Shown: positions 7,386-14,220 of the stretch, piece by piece
How the letters are laid out: the number at the start of each line of letters is the position of its first letter
How positions within the stretch are numbered: position 1 is the stretch's first letter
Assembly: GCF_019042275.1 (NCBI RefSeq)
Contig: NZ_JAHQCW010000001.1
Location: 124,001 to 188,000, forward strand
Direction: 5' to 3'
DNA from: Diplocloster agilis
GTDB taxonomy: Bacteria > Bacillota > Clostridia > Lachnospirales > Lachnospiraceae
Length of the DNA stretch: 64,000 bases
Program-made: the position numbers and the translations under genes
The notes under the pieces: model-generated
What the model was told of the DNA's origin: nothing
The model's input: only the letters and a program-made list of their open reading frames with translations
Database searches by the model: none

Positions 7386-8963
7386 TTATTTCGTGCTCTC
7401 TTCTATAATGCGTTCCCTGTTTTCTTCCGCCGCTTCGATAACCGCTTTGATCCGGCCTTCCTTAATAATCACCGCCCGGTTGCAGATGTCGATAATATCG
7501 TCGATCTCCGCCGTAATGATGATGACTCCTTTTCCCTGCTTCGCCGCCTCTAACAGCAGGGACTTTACCTCTTCCTTCGCGCCGATATCAATTCCCTGGG
7601 TAGGTTCTACGAACATTAAAACCTCCGGTTCGACCAGCATGCTTCTGGCGATCAGTACCTTTTGCATATTACCGCCGCTTAAACTGGTCAGCTTCTTGTT
7701 CAGAGAGCTGTGTCCCCGGACATGGAATTTTTTGACCGCATCCTCCGCAAGCCGCAATTCCGCTTTTTTATTCACAAAGCGGCTTCTGCTTTTCACGTTT
7801 GTAAACTGTACCGCCAGGTTTTCCACAATGGATTTCTCATAAAATACTGTTCTGGGCCCCCGTTCCGGCAACAGGGTAAGGCCATTTGCCACCGCCTGGC
7901 CCGGCGTCCGGATCTGTACTTTCCTGCCGTCGATTTCAATTAGCGCGCTGCCTCTTTTATATGCCCCGTATATCATATCCAGCATGAGATTCTGTCCCTG
8001 GTTCCGGAGGCCGTATACCCCAAGGATTTCACCTTTTTTAACATCGAAGCTGATATGGTCCAGCACCCCGTTATCAGAGTGCAGGTCTTTTACCGACAGA
8101 AGAACCTCTTCTCCCGGTTTCTGTTTCTTAAAATTGCTGTTTACAAATTCCTGCCCTACAATCATTTCCACGATTTTATTATGGTTCAGGTTTTCGATCG
8201 GCTGGGTGCCGACCAGTTCCCCGCCCCGCAAGGCGGTTACCGTATCACAGATTTCCAGCATTTCGGGTATCATATGGGAAATAAAAATAATACCCAGGCC
8301 TTTTTGTGCCAGTATTTTCATATGCCGGAACAAAATATCCCGCTCATGCCTTGCAAGCCCCGCCGTGGTCTCATCAAATACAATCACTTTAGCCCCGCCG
8401 TTAAGGCAGCGTACGACCTGCACCAGGCGCTGCATTACCGTATCGATGTCGCCCACCGGCATGGACGGGTCAATGTCAATATCAAAGTACTCTTTTAACA
8501 GCCGTTTTGATTCGGAATGAATGAAGCGTCTGTTCACCAGGCCTTTCTTTTTCACGAATTCCTTTCGTCCGATAAAAATGTTTTCCGCCACGGAAAGCTG
8601 ACGAGCCAAATTCAATTCCTGGGGTACGATAAAAAATCCCGCCTGGCAGGCCTCCTTAGTCGATTGAAGTCTGACTTCCCTGCCTTCATAAAATATTTTT
8701 CCTTCCGTCGGCTTATGGATGCCCCCCATAATCTTGATCAGGACACTCTTGCCGGCCCCGTTATGTCCGGCCAGCCCCATTATCTCCCCACTGTGCAGAC
8801 AGAGGGAGACACCGTGAAGGACCTCCGTCTCGCCAAATGTTTTTCTAATATTTTCCACACGGACCAATTCCATGTCCGCTTGGCGGTCTGTGCGGTCCGT
8901 AGCTTCTTCACTTTCTATACCGCCCATGCTCTCTCTGCCTTCTATGTTGTTTATACTGTCCAT
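7386..8963 (-). CDS. CUT2 (ribose-type) ABC importer ATPase, two NBDs
   Basis: 525-residue double ATPase of the RbsA/MglA type. First domain: Walker A GHNGAGKS (residues 67-74), Walker B VIVFDE; the expected LSxGQ signature reads IDTVMQRLVQV and is degenerate. Second domain: Walker A region degenerate (GLRNQGQNL, usual for this family), clear signature SLSGGNMQKV and Walker B VLMFVEPTQGID. Asymmetric domains are typical, but loss of the first signature is not. The start is uncertain: ATG at 8963, 8927 or 8873 (MELVRVENIRK) are possible; residues 1-30 are not part of the fold. It energises uptake by the two permeases downstream. Confidence 0.92.
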   Translation of the reverse strand: MDSINNIEGRESMGGIESEEATDRTDRQADMELVRVENIRKTFGETEVLHGVSLCLHSGEIMGLAGHNGAGKSVLIKIMGGIHKPTEGKIFYEGREVRLQSTKEACQAGFFIVPQELNLARQLSVAENIFIGRKEFVKKKGLVNRRFIHSESKRLLKEYFDIDIDPSMPVGDIDTVMQRLVQVVRCLNGGAKVIVFDETTAGLARHERDILFRHMKILAQKGLGIIFISHMIPEMLEICDTVTALRGGELVGTQPIENLNHNKIVEMIVGQEFVNSNFKKQKPGEEVLLSVKDLHSDNGVLDHISFDVKKGEILGVYGLRNQGQNLMLDMIYGAYKRGSALIEIDGRKVQIRTPGQAVANGLTLLPERGPRTVFYEKSIVENLAVQFTNVKSRSRFVNKKAELRLAEDAVKKFHVRGHSSLNKKLTSLSGGNMQKVLIARSMLVEPEVLMFVEPTQGIDIGAKEEVKSLLLEAAKQGKGVIIITAEIDDIIDICNRAVIIKEGRIKAVIEAAEENRERIIEESTK

Positions 8964-9042
8964 AGGATCTATGCCGTCCCTCCCTTCTGCCCGCAGGCCG
9001 CGCTGAAGGGTTTCTTATGTACAGCGGCCCGCGGGATTTTGA

Positions 9043-10395
9043 TTATTTACTCCAGATATCCTCTACACCCAGATCCCATTGGTTCTCCAGCGCATCGATT
9101 TCTGCCGGAACCGGAATCTCCGTCACGCTTTCCGGAACACAGTAGGTGAAATTCGTCTTTAGATTTTCATATACCGTAACCGGAAGGGGCGAGCTGACCA
9201 CGAACTTCGGATATGCTTCTCCTGTTTCCTCTGCCAGCAGATTCTTACAGTACATCTTCACCAGGTTCGCTCCGGCCGTATACCAGGTCTGTGCCACAAA
9301 GGCCCCGGTGTAGTTGTTATCCGGCCCGTCGGTCGCCATCGGTATCGTGATCGTATTATCGATGTCTATCGTCACCATGGAAATATCCTTCCACGCCTCA
9401 TAGCCCAGTTCCTTGAAAGCGGTCTGCGCATTGTCAGCCGGCGGATTCGCCCAGTCGATCAGCAGCACCTTGATATCCGGATTCGAAGCCAGCAGCCCGG
9501 TGATTACGGATTTGGATTCTGCCGGATCATCATACCACTCATCGACTACTTCCACATCCGGATACTTGGCCAGCACATCATCCCAGCCTTTGTACCTCTG
9601 GTAACAGGTGTTGATTGTGCCGTTTTTGCCGTTTATGTAGCCAATGGTCCCGATCTTACCCTGCCCGTTTAAGATCTTCACCGCCGCTTCCGCCGAATAG
9701 ATGCCTGCCTGATACGCATCGATATCGGTGATTCCGATAAAGTTCGGATCGTTCCAGTCCAGGTCAAAGGGTACGGCAAGCATACACCCAAGCTTCGTCT
9801 TCTTCATAATCTTTTTCAGGATTTCCGTCTCCATCGCCGCATCGGAAGGACACGTGAAAATAGCATCGTAGTCCTGGGCAATCGCTTCGATCCTCTGATA
9901 GTCCTCCATCTGTGATGCACCGTCCTGAGCGGTAGCTACCCAAATATCTGAGAGTTCGATATTCAGATCCTCACACTGATCCCGGAATGCCTGCTGGATC
10001 AGTTTCATCGAATCATCCAGATGATCCTGCTCCAGTGCGATTTTTAAATTCATGGAACGTATCTTGTCTTTTTCCTCTTCTGTCAGTTCCAAATCCGCTC
10101 CGGTGCCTGATTTTACCGCTTCAGACATGCTGTCATCCTTATATTCCGCTTTGACCACCGGATCGTAAATGTCCAAAATATCCTGCTGAGTAAGCTTGTG
10201 AAGCCCTTCTTCTGCAGAATCCTTCGTTTCATTCTGACCGGTGGGTTCCGCAGACGGATTCTGCTGTGTTTCTGCTGTTTGCGCAGCCGGCTGGTCTGCC
10301 GGCTGGCTTTGCGTGGAGCCGCAGCCCGCAGCCGAAGCGATCATCATCATGCAGCTTAATCCCAGGGCCAGTATCTTTTTTGTTCTTTTTAACAT
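9043..10395 (-). CDS. CUT2 substrate-binding lipoprotein
   Basis: 450-residue periplasmic-binding-protein-like (RbsB/type 1) lipoprotein, first gene of the importer/glycyl radical enzyme operon. Signal peptide MLKRTKKILALGLSCMMMIAS with lipobox SAAGC; an acidic, Gln-rich linker (SQPADQPAAQTAETQQNPS) tethers the domain. GGAGGAAGG lies just before the ATG. The mature protein is ~100 residues longer than simple ribose-binding proteins, with an extra N-terminal helical region (LTQQDILDIYDPVVKAEYKDD). Fold landmarks: YDAIFTCPSDAAMETEILKK, GKIGTIGYINGK, PDIKVLLIDWANPP, MVTIDIDNT. The ligand cannot be read from the sequence but is presumably what the glycyl radical enzyme or a derived pathway consumes. 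Confidence 0.92.
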   Translation of the reverse strand: MLKRTKKILALGLSCMMMIASAAGCGSTQSQPADQPAAQTAETQQNPSAEPTGQNETKDSAEEGLHKLTQQDILDIYDPVVKAEYKDDSMSEAVKSGTGADLELTEEEKDKIRSMNLKIALEQDHLDDSMKLIQQAFRDQCEDLNIELSDIWVATAQDGASQMEDYQRIEAIAQDYDAIFTCPSDAAMETEILKKIMKKTKLGCMLAVPFDLDWNDPNFIGITDIDAYQAGIYSAEAAVKILNGQGKIGTIGYINGKNGTINTCYQRYKGWDDVLAKYPDVEVVDEWYDDPAESKSVITGLLASNPDIKVLLIDWANPPADNAQTAFKELGYEAWKDISMVTIDIDNTITIPMATDGPDNNYTGAFVAQTWYTAGANLVKMYCKNLLAEETGEAYPKFVVSSPLPVTVYENLKTNFTYCVPESVTEIPVPAEIDALENQWDLGVEDIWSK

Positions 10396-10977
10396 AACCT
10401 TCCTCCTAATTCATCCTATCGTCTGTTACACTTTCCTGATGCGGTACCTGCATCGTTTCCTTGTCTGCAATTGTATTTTATCCTAAGCCGTAAGGATTCG
10501 TAACCCGACCATTTATCTGTCTTTTCCCAAAAGGTGTAACATTTTTTGATTTTCTCGAAAAGGGTGCAAAAAGGTTGCAGAAAGGGGACTGGCTCATTCC
10601 GGACGGCGACCAAGCAGACGGAAGGGTAACGCGAGGAAGGTGCCTGTCCCCGGTAGTTGGTTTAAACTGCAAACCAACAACCGGGGACAGGCACCTTCCT
10701 CGCGTTACTCCATCACCTAACATAATCTCCTCCGCATAGCTGCCGGTATTCAGGCACGCCATCAGGAATATTCCGCCCACGGTATATTTCAAAGGTTAAC
10801 ATTACAGTAAAAAAAGCTGCTTATAACAAATCACCGTTATAAACAGCTCACTCACTCCGAACATTTAATTACAATCCATAAAAGGCAAAATACACAATGT
10901 AAATACACATGCATATTCAGCATATTTCCACAAATACAGGCACTTAAAAAACGCTCATTTTCTACTGGGTCTGGTGA
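10396..10977. other. Intergenic spacer upstream of the importer operon
   Basis: No convincing gene is seen here. It must hold the promoter of the importer/glycyl radical enzyme operon on the minus strand; a weak candidate is TTACGA-N17-TAAAAT reading leftward around 10485-10515, close to an imperfect ATCCT/AGGAT inverted repeat (10490-10507). The centre is occupied by the long hairpin at 10626-10708. Short frames in this spacer are crossed by that hairpin and have no ribosome sites. The stretch 10709-10977 is A+T-rich and appears empty. Confidence 0.5.
10626..10708. repeat. REP-like hairpin with GGTGCCTGTCCCC core
   Basis: Arms 10626-10663 and 10671-10708 are 38 nt each with a single mismatch and a 7-nt loop (AAACTGC). 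The arms contain GGAAGGTGCCTGTCCCCGG and its complement. GGGGACAGGCACC-type palindromes are known from many bacterial genomes as interspersed repeats mobilised by REP-associated tyrosine transposases; that link is from memory of the motif, and no transposase is present here. It has no poly-T tail, so it is less likely a plain terminator. Confidence 0.8.
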
Positions 10978-11006
10978 TTGTTCTTCTCACCCTGATATGG
11001 TACTAT
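10978..11006 (+). promoter_or_regulatory. Promoter of the holin-like toxin gene
   Basis: TTGTTC (10978-10983), exactly 17 nt, then TACTAT (11001-11006). The predicted message starts near 11013 and leaves a ~60-nt 5' leader with two purine-rich ribosome-site-like runs (AAGGAGG at ~11029 and GGGGAGG at ~11060), the second correctly placed for the toxin ATG. Confidence 0.55.
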
Positions 11007-11074
11007 TTTAATACGGAGCAACCGCGTACAAGGAGGTTAGCCTTCCCTCATTCAACAGAGGGGAGGTGGTGTGC

Positions 11075-11167
11075 ATGACTACATATGAAGCCATATCGTT
11101 AATGATCGCTTTTGGTGTACTGCTCATCACGCTGCTTACCTACATAGATAGGAAGCATAAGCGCTAA
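11075..11167 (+). CDS. Putative holin-like type I toxin, 31 aa
   Basis: A 31-residue membrane peptide: MTTYEAISLMIAFGVLLI then TLLTYIDRKHKR. It has a polar start, one hydrophobic helix (residues ~7-25) and a basic tail, the pattern of the putative holin-like toxin family (Hol_Tox/TxpA-BsrG-like) common in Firmicutes. A strong GAGGGGAGGTGG site precedes the ATG. An antisense RNA with its own promoter converges on its 3' end (see 11165-11258), as in type I toxin-antitoxin loci. It sits alone on the plus strand between two minus-strand operons. Confidence 0.85.
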   Translation: MTTYEAISLMIAFGVLLITLLTYIDRKHKR

Positions 11168-11258
11168 CAAAAATACCTACCTTGTCACTTAGCCCGTACA
11201 GGTAGGTATTTTATCAACCGAGAAGGCTAACCACCACTGTGGGCGATTGCTCCTTTAT
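11165..11258 (-). ncRNA. Antisense RNA, candidate type I antitoxin
   Basis: A ~94-nt RNA is predicted from the minus-strand promoter at 11265-11293, running to a 13-bp perfect terminator stem (11170-11182 with 11200-11212) followed by a run of T on the minus strand. It overlaps the stop codon and the 3' untranslated part of the toxin message, so it would pair with the toxin mRNA tail, the arrangement of RatA/TxpA-like systems. The length and ends are inferred from promoter and terminator only. Confidence 0.7.
11170..11212 (-). terminator. Terminator of the antisense RNA (possibly bidirectional)
   Basis: Perfect 13-bp stem AAAATACCTACCT / AGGTAGGTATTTT with a 17-nt loop. On the minus strand it is followed by further T residues (TTTTTG), on the plus strand by TTTTA, so it can end both the antisense RNA and the toxin message. 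Confidence 0.75.
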
Positions 11259-11264
11259 ATTTTC

Positions 11265-11293
11265 AATATAACACAAGAATTATTTTTTGTAAA
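11265..11293 (-). promoter_or_regulatory. Promoter of the antisense RNA
   Basis: On the minus strand TTTACA (11288-11293), 17 nt, TATATT (11265-11270). Both boxes are close to the sigma-A consensus, stronger than the toxin promoter, as expected for an antitoxin RNA made in excess. Confidence 0.7.
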
Positions 11294-11302
11294 CGTCATT
11301 TT

Positions 11303-12499
11303 CTAATATATTTCCTCCGAAACTTCCGGAGAGAATCCAGGCCGTTTGGCCGACGGAAGGAATATCCATCCAATCACTATCGTAGTCAGCGCGAACCCCA
11401 CATTCACCCGATAGATCATCGCATACCCTAAGGATTCCTGTATTGCTGAAAAGAGCGGCGGAAAGATAAAATTGGAAAAACCGAACATCAGCATGGAGAC
11501 GATCCCATAGCAGCTCGAGACCAGCCTGTCCTCGGCCAGCAGATGCAGATATTGAAAAATGACGGTCAAAAACAGCGGAAACACAATACCGTGCAGCAGA
11601 TCTCCCAGGATTACGACGGGTATGATCCCGGTAGAAATGCATAGGAATCTGAGTCCTGAGAACACGAATACCAGCAGAAATGACTTTTTCACATCATAAT
11701 TCCTGAAAAACTTCCCGATGGCAATAAAACACAGGAATTCAGAAAAAATTTTGAGTCCTGTGCTGAGGCTGAACAATTGGTTGGACAACAGCAGATTCCC
11801 TGTGATCCCGGTCAGATAGGAGGAAAATGCGAAATCGCATCCCACATAGCTGCCTATTCCTAAAAAACTCATCAGGTACAGCACATTCACTCTTCGGTTC
11901 TTAAAAATATCCGCAAACCGGATCTTCTCCGCCCGCTCACTCTCTGTCACATCCTCGAATTTTTTCCAGATGATCAGAGCGCAGGCAGACAGCAGGAGGA
12001 TTGCCAGCAAATGAAGCCCCCGGAAAGAAAACAAGCTGATGATCGTTCCCCCCGCCAAAGTCAGGCATCCCATCCCGACCGAACCCCATTTTCGAATCTT
12101 ATCATAGGGGTATCCCTTTTGATCCGCTATTTTTTCTATATATATTTCATAAGTACCGATCAGCGGTACTCCGAAGCAGCCATAGGCCGCCGCGAACCAA
12201 TAGATGAAGCCTGGCCGTATCACCAGAAACAGGACGCACAAGCCGAACAAAGACATAAGATAGGCGAACATAAACCTTTTTTTATTGCGCGCCCTGGAGA
12301 ACAGGTAGCTAAGAAGCGGCTGCGCCGCCAGGGAGAAACCGGCTCCGAAGGCGGTCACCCGGCTCACCTGCGCCAAGGTAAGCCCTGCCGCTTGGGAGAG
12401 AAACGGATAGTAAAATGTAGAGACGATTCCCGCTATGCAAAAATATAAAAAGGTGGTCACATTATAGTAAAACAGCGGGCTTTTTTTATCTAAAACCAT
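11303..12499 (-). CDS. MFS transporter (oligosaccharide/nucleoside symporter-like)
   Basis: 398-residue integral membrane protein with about twelve hydrophobic spans and a loop of basic residues after TM2 (SRARNKKRFM), the usual MFS A-motif place. The first span starts FYYNVTTFLYFCIAGIVSTF, resembling LacY/nucleoside:H+ symporter relatives. It overlaps the end of the beta-phosphoglucomutase gene by 10 nt, so it is translationally coupled and is the last gene of the oligosaccharide operon. It may export or import a mono- or disaccharide of that pathway; the substrate cannot be read. Just beyond its stop begins the divergent antisense RNA promoter of the toxin locus. Confidence 0.85.
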   Translation of the reverse strand: MVLDKKSPLFYYNVTTFLYFCIAGIVSTFYYPFLSQAAGLTLAQVSRVTAFGAGFSLAAQPLLSYLFSRARNKKRFMFAYLMSLFGLCVLFLVIRPGFIYWFAAAYGCFGVPLIGTYEIYIEKIADQKGYPYDKIRKWGSVGMGCLTLAGGTIISLFSFRGLHLLAILLLSACALIIWKKFEDVTESERAEKIRFADIFKNRRVNVLYLMSFLGIGSYVGCDFAFSSYLTGITGNLLLSNQLFSLSTGLKIFSEFLCFIAIGKFFRNYDVKKSFLLVFVFSGLRFLCISTGIIPVVILGDLLHGIVFPLFLTVIFQYLHLLAEDRLVSSCYGIVSMLMFGFSNFIFPPLFSAIQESLGYAMIYRVNVGFALTTIVIGWIFLPSAKRPGFSPEVSEEIY

Positions 12500-13140
12500 T
12501 GGTCCAACATCTCCGCATGAAACTTCTCAAAACCGGGTATGACATAATCCGCCTGGCATAAGATCCCCGGATCTCCAATCCCTACGCTTTTCATCCCGGC
12601 CCTTCTGGCCGCCTCGATCCCCGCGGCCGCATCCTCAAACACTACGCAGGCCGAAGGATCCGTCCCCAGTCTCTTCGCCCCTTTTAGAAACACCTCAGGG
12701 TCCGGCTTGGCTTGTGATACCTGACTACCGTCCACCACCGCGTCCAGATAGTCCTGCAATTTCAACCGCTCCAGAATCACACCGGCATTTTTACTCACGG
12801 AACCCAGCGCCGTTCTCAGTCCGTTTTCCCTGCACTCTTCCAGGAAATCCAGGACGCCGGGAAGCAGCTCGGATTGGTCCATTTTATTTATATATTCCAC
12901 ATACCAGCGGTTTTTCTTCTCCGCCATCTCTTCCTTTGCCTTCTGCGTACATTTCACATGACCGATCTCCAGGAGAATCTCCAGGGAATCCATCCGGCTG
13001 ACACCCTTAAGCCTTTCGTTTTGTGCTTCCGTAAAAGAAAATCCCAGTTCTCCGGCCAGCCTTTTCCAGGCCAGATAGTGATATTTGGCCGTGTCGCACA
13101 GCACACCGTCCAGATCAAAGATACAAGCTTTTATTTCCAT
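12490..13140 (-). CDS. pgmB: Beta-phosphoglucomutase (HAD family)
   Basis: 216 residues. Converts beta-glucose 1-phosphate to glucose 6-phosphate in the cytoplasm. HAD motif I is DLDGVLCDTA (residues 9-18, nucleophile and acid/base Asp pair), the substrate loop has RLKGVSRMDSLEILL, motif II region is LGSVSKN, motif III Lys lies in SQAKPDPEVFLKGA, and motif IV is VVFEDAAAGIEAA. These match pgmB closely. GGAGG sits ahead of the ATG. Linked to a GH65 phosphorylase two genes upstream, it explains the fate of the beta-Glc-1-P that such inverting phosphorylases make. Confidence 0.93.
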   Translation of the reverse strand: MEIKACIFDLDGVLCDTAKYHYLAWKRLAGELGFSFTEAQNERLKGVSRMDSLEILLEIGHVKCTQKAKEEMAEKKNRWYVEYINKMDQSELLPGVLDFLEECRENGLRTALGSVSKNAGVILERLKLQDYLDAVVDGSQVSQAKPDPEVFLKGAKRLGTDPSACVVFEDAAAGIEAARRAGMKSVGIGDPGILCQADYVIPGFEKFHAEMLDQWF

Positions 13141-13149
13141 GTGCTCCTC

Positions 13150-14220
13150 CTAGTTTACTTCCAACCCGTTCCGGTCCGGAAGCGGGCGGTAAGCCTGATG
13201 TGGTTCCGTCTGATACCAGTAAGCTACTGTGGCGATATCATCCTGCAGCGGCAGGAACCGGTTCTCGCTCGTCCATCCCAGCGCCTGCATTGTCACACGA
13301 AGCTCTTCTTCAAAATAAATGGGATCCGGAATATGAAAACGGTACATGCCGAACCTGGTATTCGCCCGGTACAGGCCGTCGGGTTTTATGATCTGGGGCA
13401 GCCCCTGGTACAGGTTACTGAAGCTTCCATACTCTCCCGCCGGCTGTTCAAAGTTCCAGGCGCCCCCGAAATAATCCTCCGTGCCGGTCCCGCAGATCGT
13501 GGGGAATTCGGCATCGTGATCCAGATAAAATTTCACTTCCCCTTCGCCCCACCAGCGGTTGCTGTTCACCTGCCAGGCTGCATAAGTTCCCACATACTGC
13601 CCTTTTCCGCGTATCCCGTCGATAATCGTATAGGGTACCATATACTGAACCGGATTCTCCCGCCGGTAAGAGGCATGAAAATATGCCGCCTTATCGCTCA
13701 CTGCCTCCAACAGATAATCGATCTGATAGAAAAATATCCGTTTTTCAGATCCTATGTTTTCTATGGTAATTCTGGCGCCCTGCCGAAACGGCATGGGAAA
13801 GTAACAGTTGTATCCTCCCGCAGGATTCACGCTGATCGGAGCGGAAGAGATATTCGCACGTTCACACCAGCCATTGCAGAAGAAATCACCCAGCGGCACT
13901 TCCACAGAGGGGACTTTCTCATCATCCCAGTATATCCTGAGGATCAGAGATCTTACGCTCTCCATATGTGCGGTCATCCACATATGGGTGATTTTACCGC
14001 TTTCGGATATGGACGCGATCTCGTATACTTCTCCTGCTTCTATCTCCACATAGGGCCTCACCTTCCAGCCCATTCCCAGTTCTCTGGCCGGATGGGTCAT
14101 ATCTCCTTCAGCGATCCGGGCCATGGCGCCCCTGCCTTTCTCTCCGGTGGGATTCTCCGCCGTGATGGAACGGGATTTGGCCCCGGATAGTTCGTATATG
14201 CGGTTCAATGGATCAAACAT
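13150..14220 (-). CDS. GH172-family (DUF2961) glycoside hydrolase-like protein
   Basis: 356 residues. The start KSRSITAENPTGEKGRGAMA and the later CGTGTEDYFGGAWNFE are hallmarks of DUF2961 proteins, now GH172, whose studied members act on difructose dianhydrides and on alpha-fructo/arabinofuranosides and oligomerise through the C-terminal jelly roll. No signal peptide is seen, so it works in the cytoplasm on imported sugar. Its ATG is two nt past the GH65 stop (TAAATG) with GGAGG in the end of that gene. Which furanoside bond it cuts, if any, is not known from sequence. Confidence 0.85.
   Translation of the reverse strand: MFDPLNRIYELSGAKSRSITAENPTGEKGRGAMARIAEGDMTHPARELGMGWKVRPYVEIEAGEVYEIASISESGKITHMWMTAHMESVRSLILRIYWDDEKVPSVEVPLGDFFCNGWCERANISSAPISVNPAGGYNCYFPMPFRQGARITIENIGSEKRIFFYQIDYLLEAVSDKAAYFHASYRRENPVQYMVPYTIIDGIRGKGQYVGTYAAWQVNSNRWWGEGEVKFYLDHDAEFPTICGTGTEDYFGGAWNFEQPAGEYGSFSNLYQGLPQIIKPDGLYRANTRFGMYRFHIPDPIYFEEELRVTMQALGWTSENRFLPLQDDIATVAYWYQTEPHQAYRPLPDRNGLEVN

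Noticed and set aside
10478-10792. 104-aa minus-strand frame (MKYTVGGIFLMACLNTGS...) upstream of the importer operon
   Set aside because: Crosses the whole REP-like hairpin, has no ribosome site, composition not protein-like.
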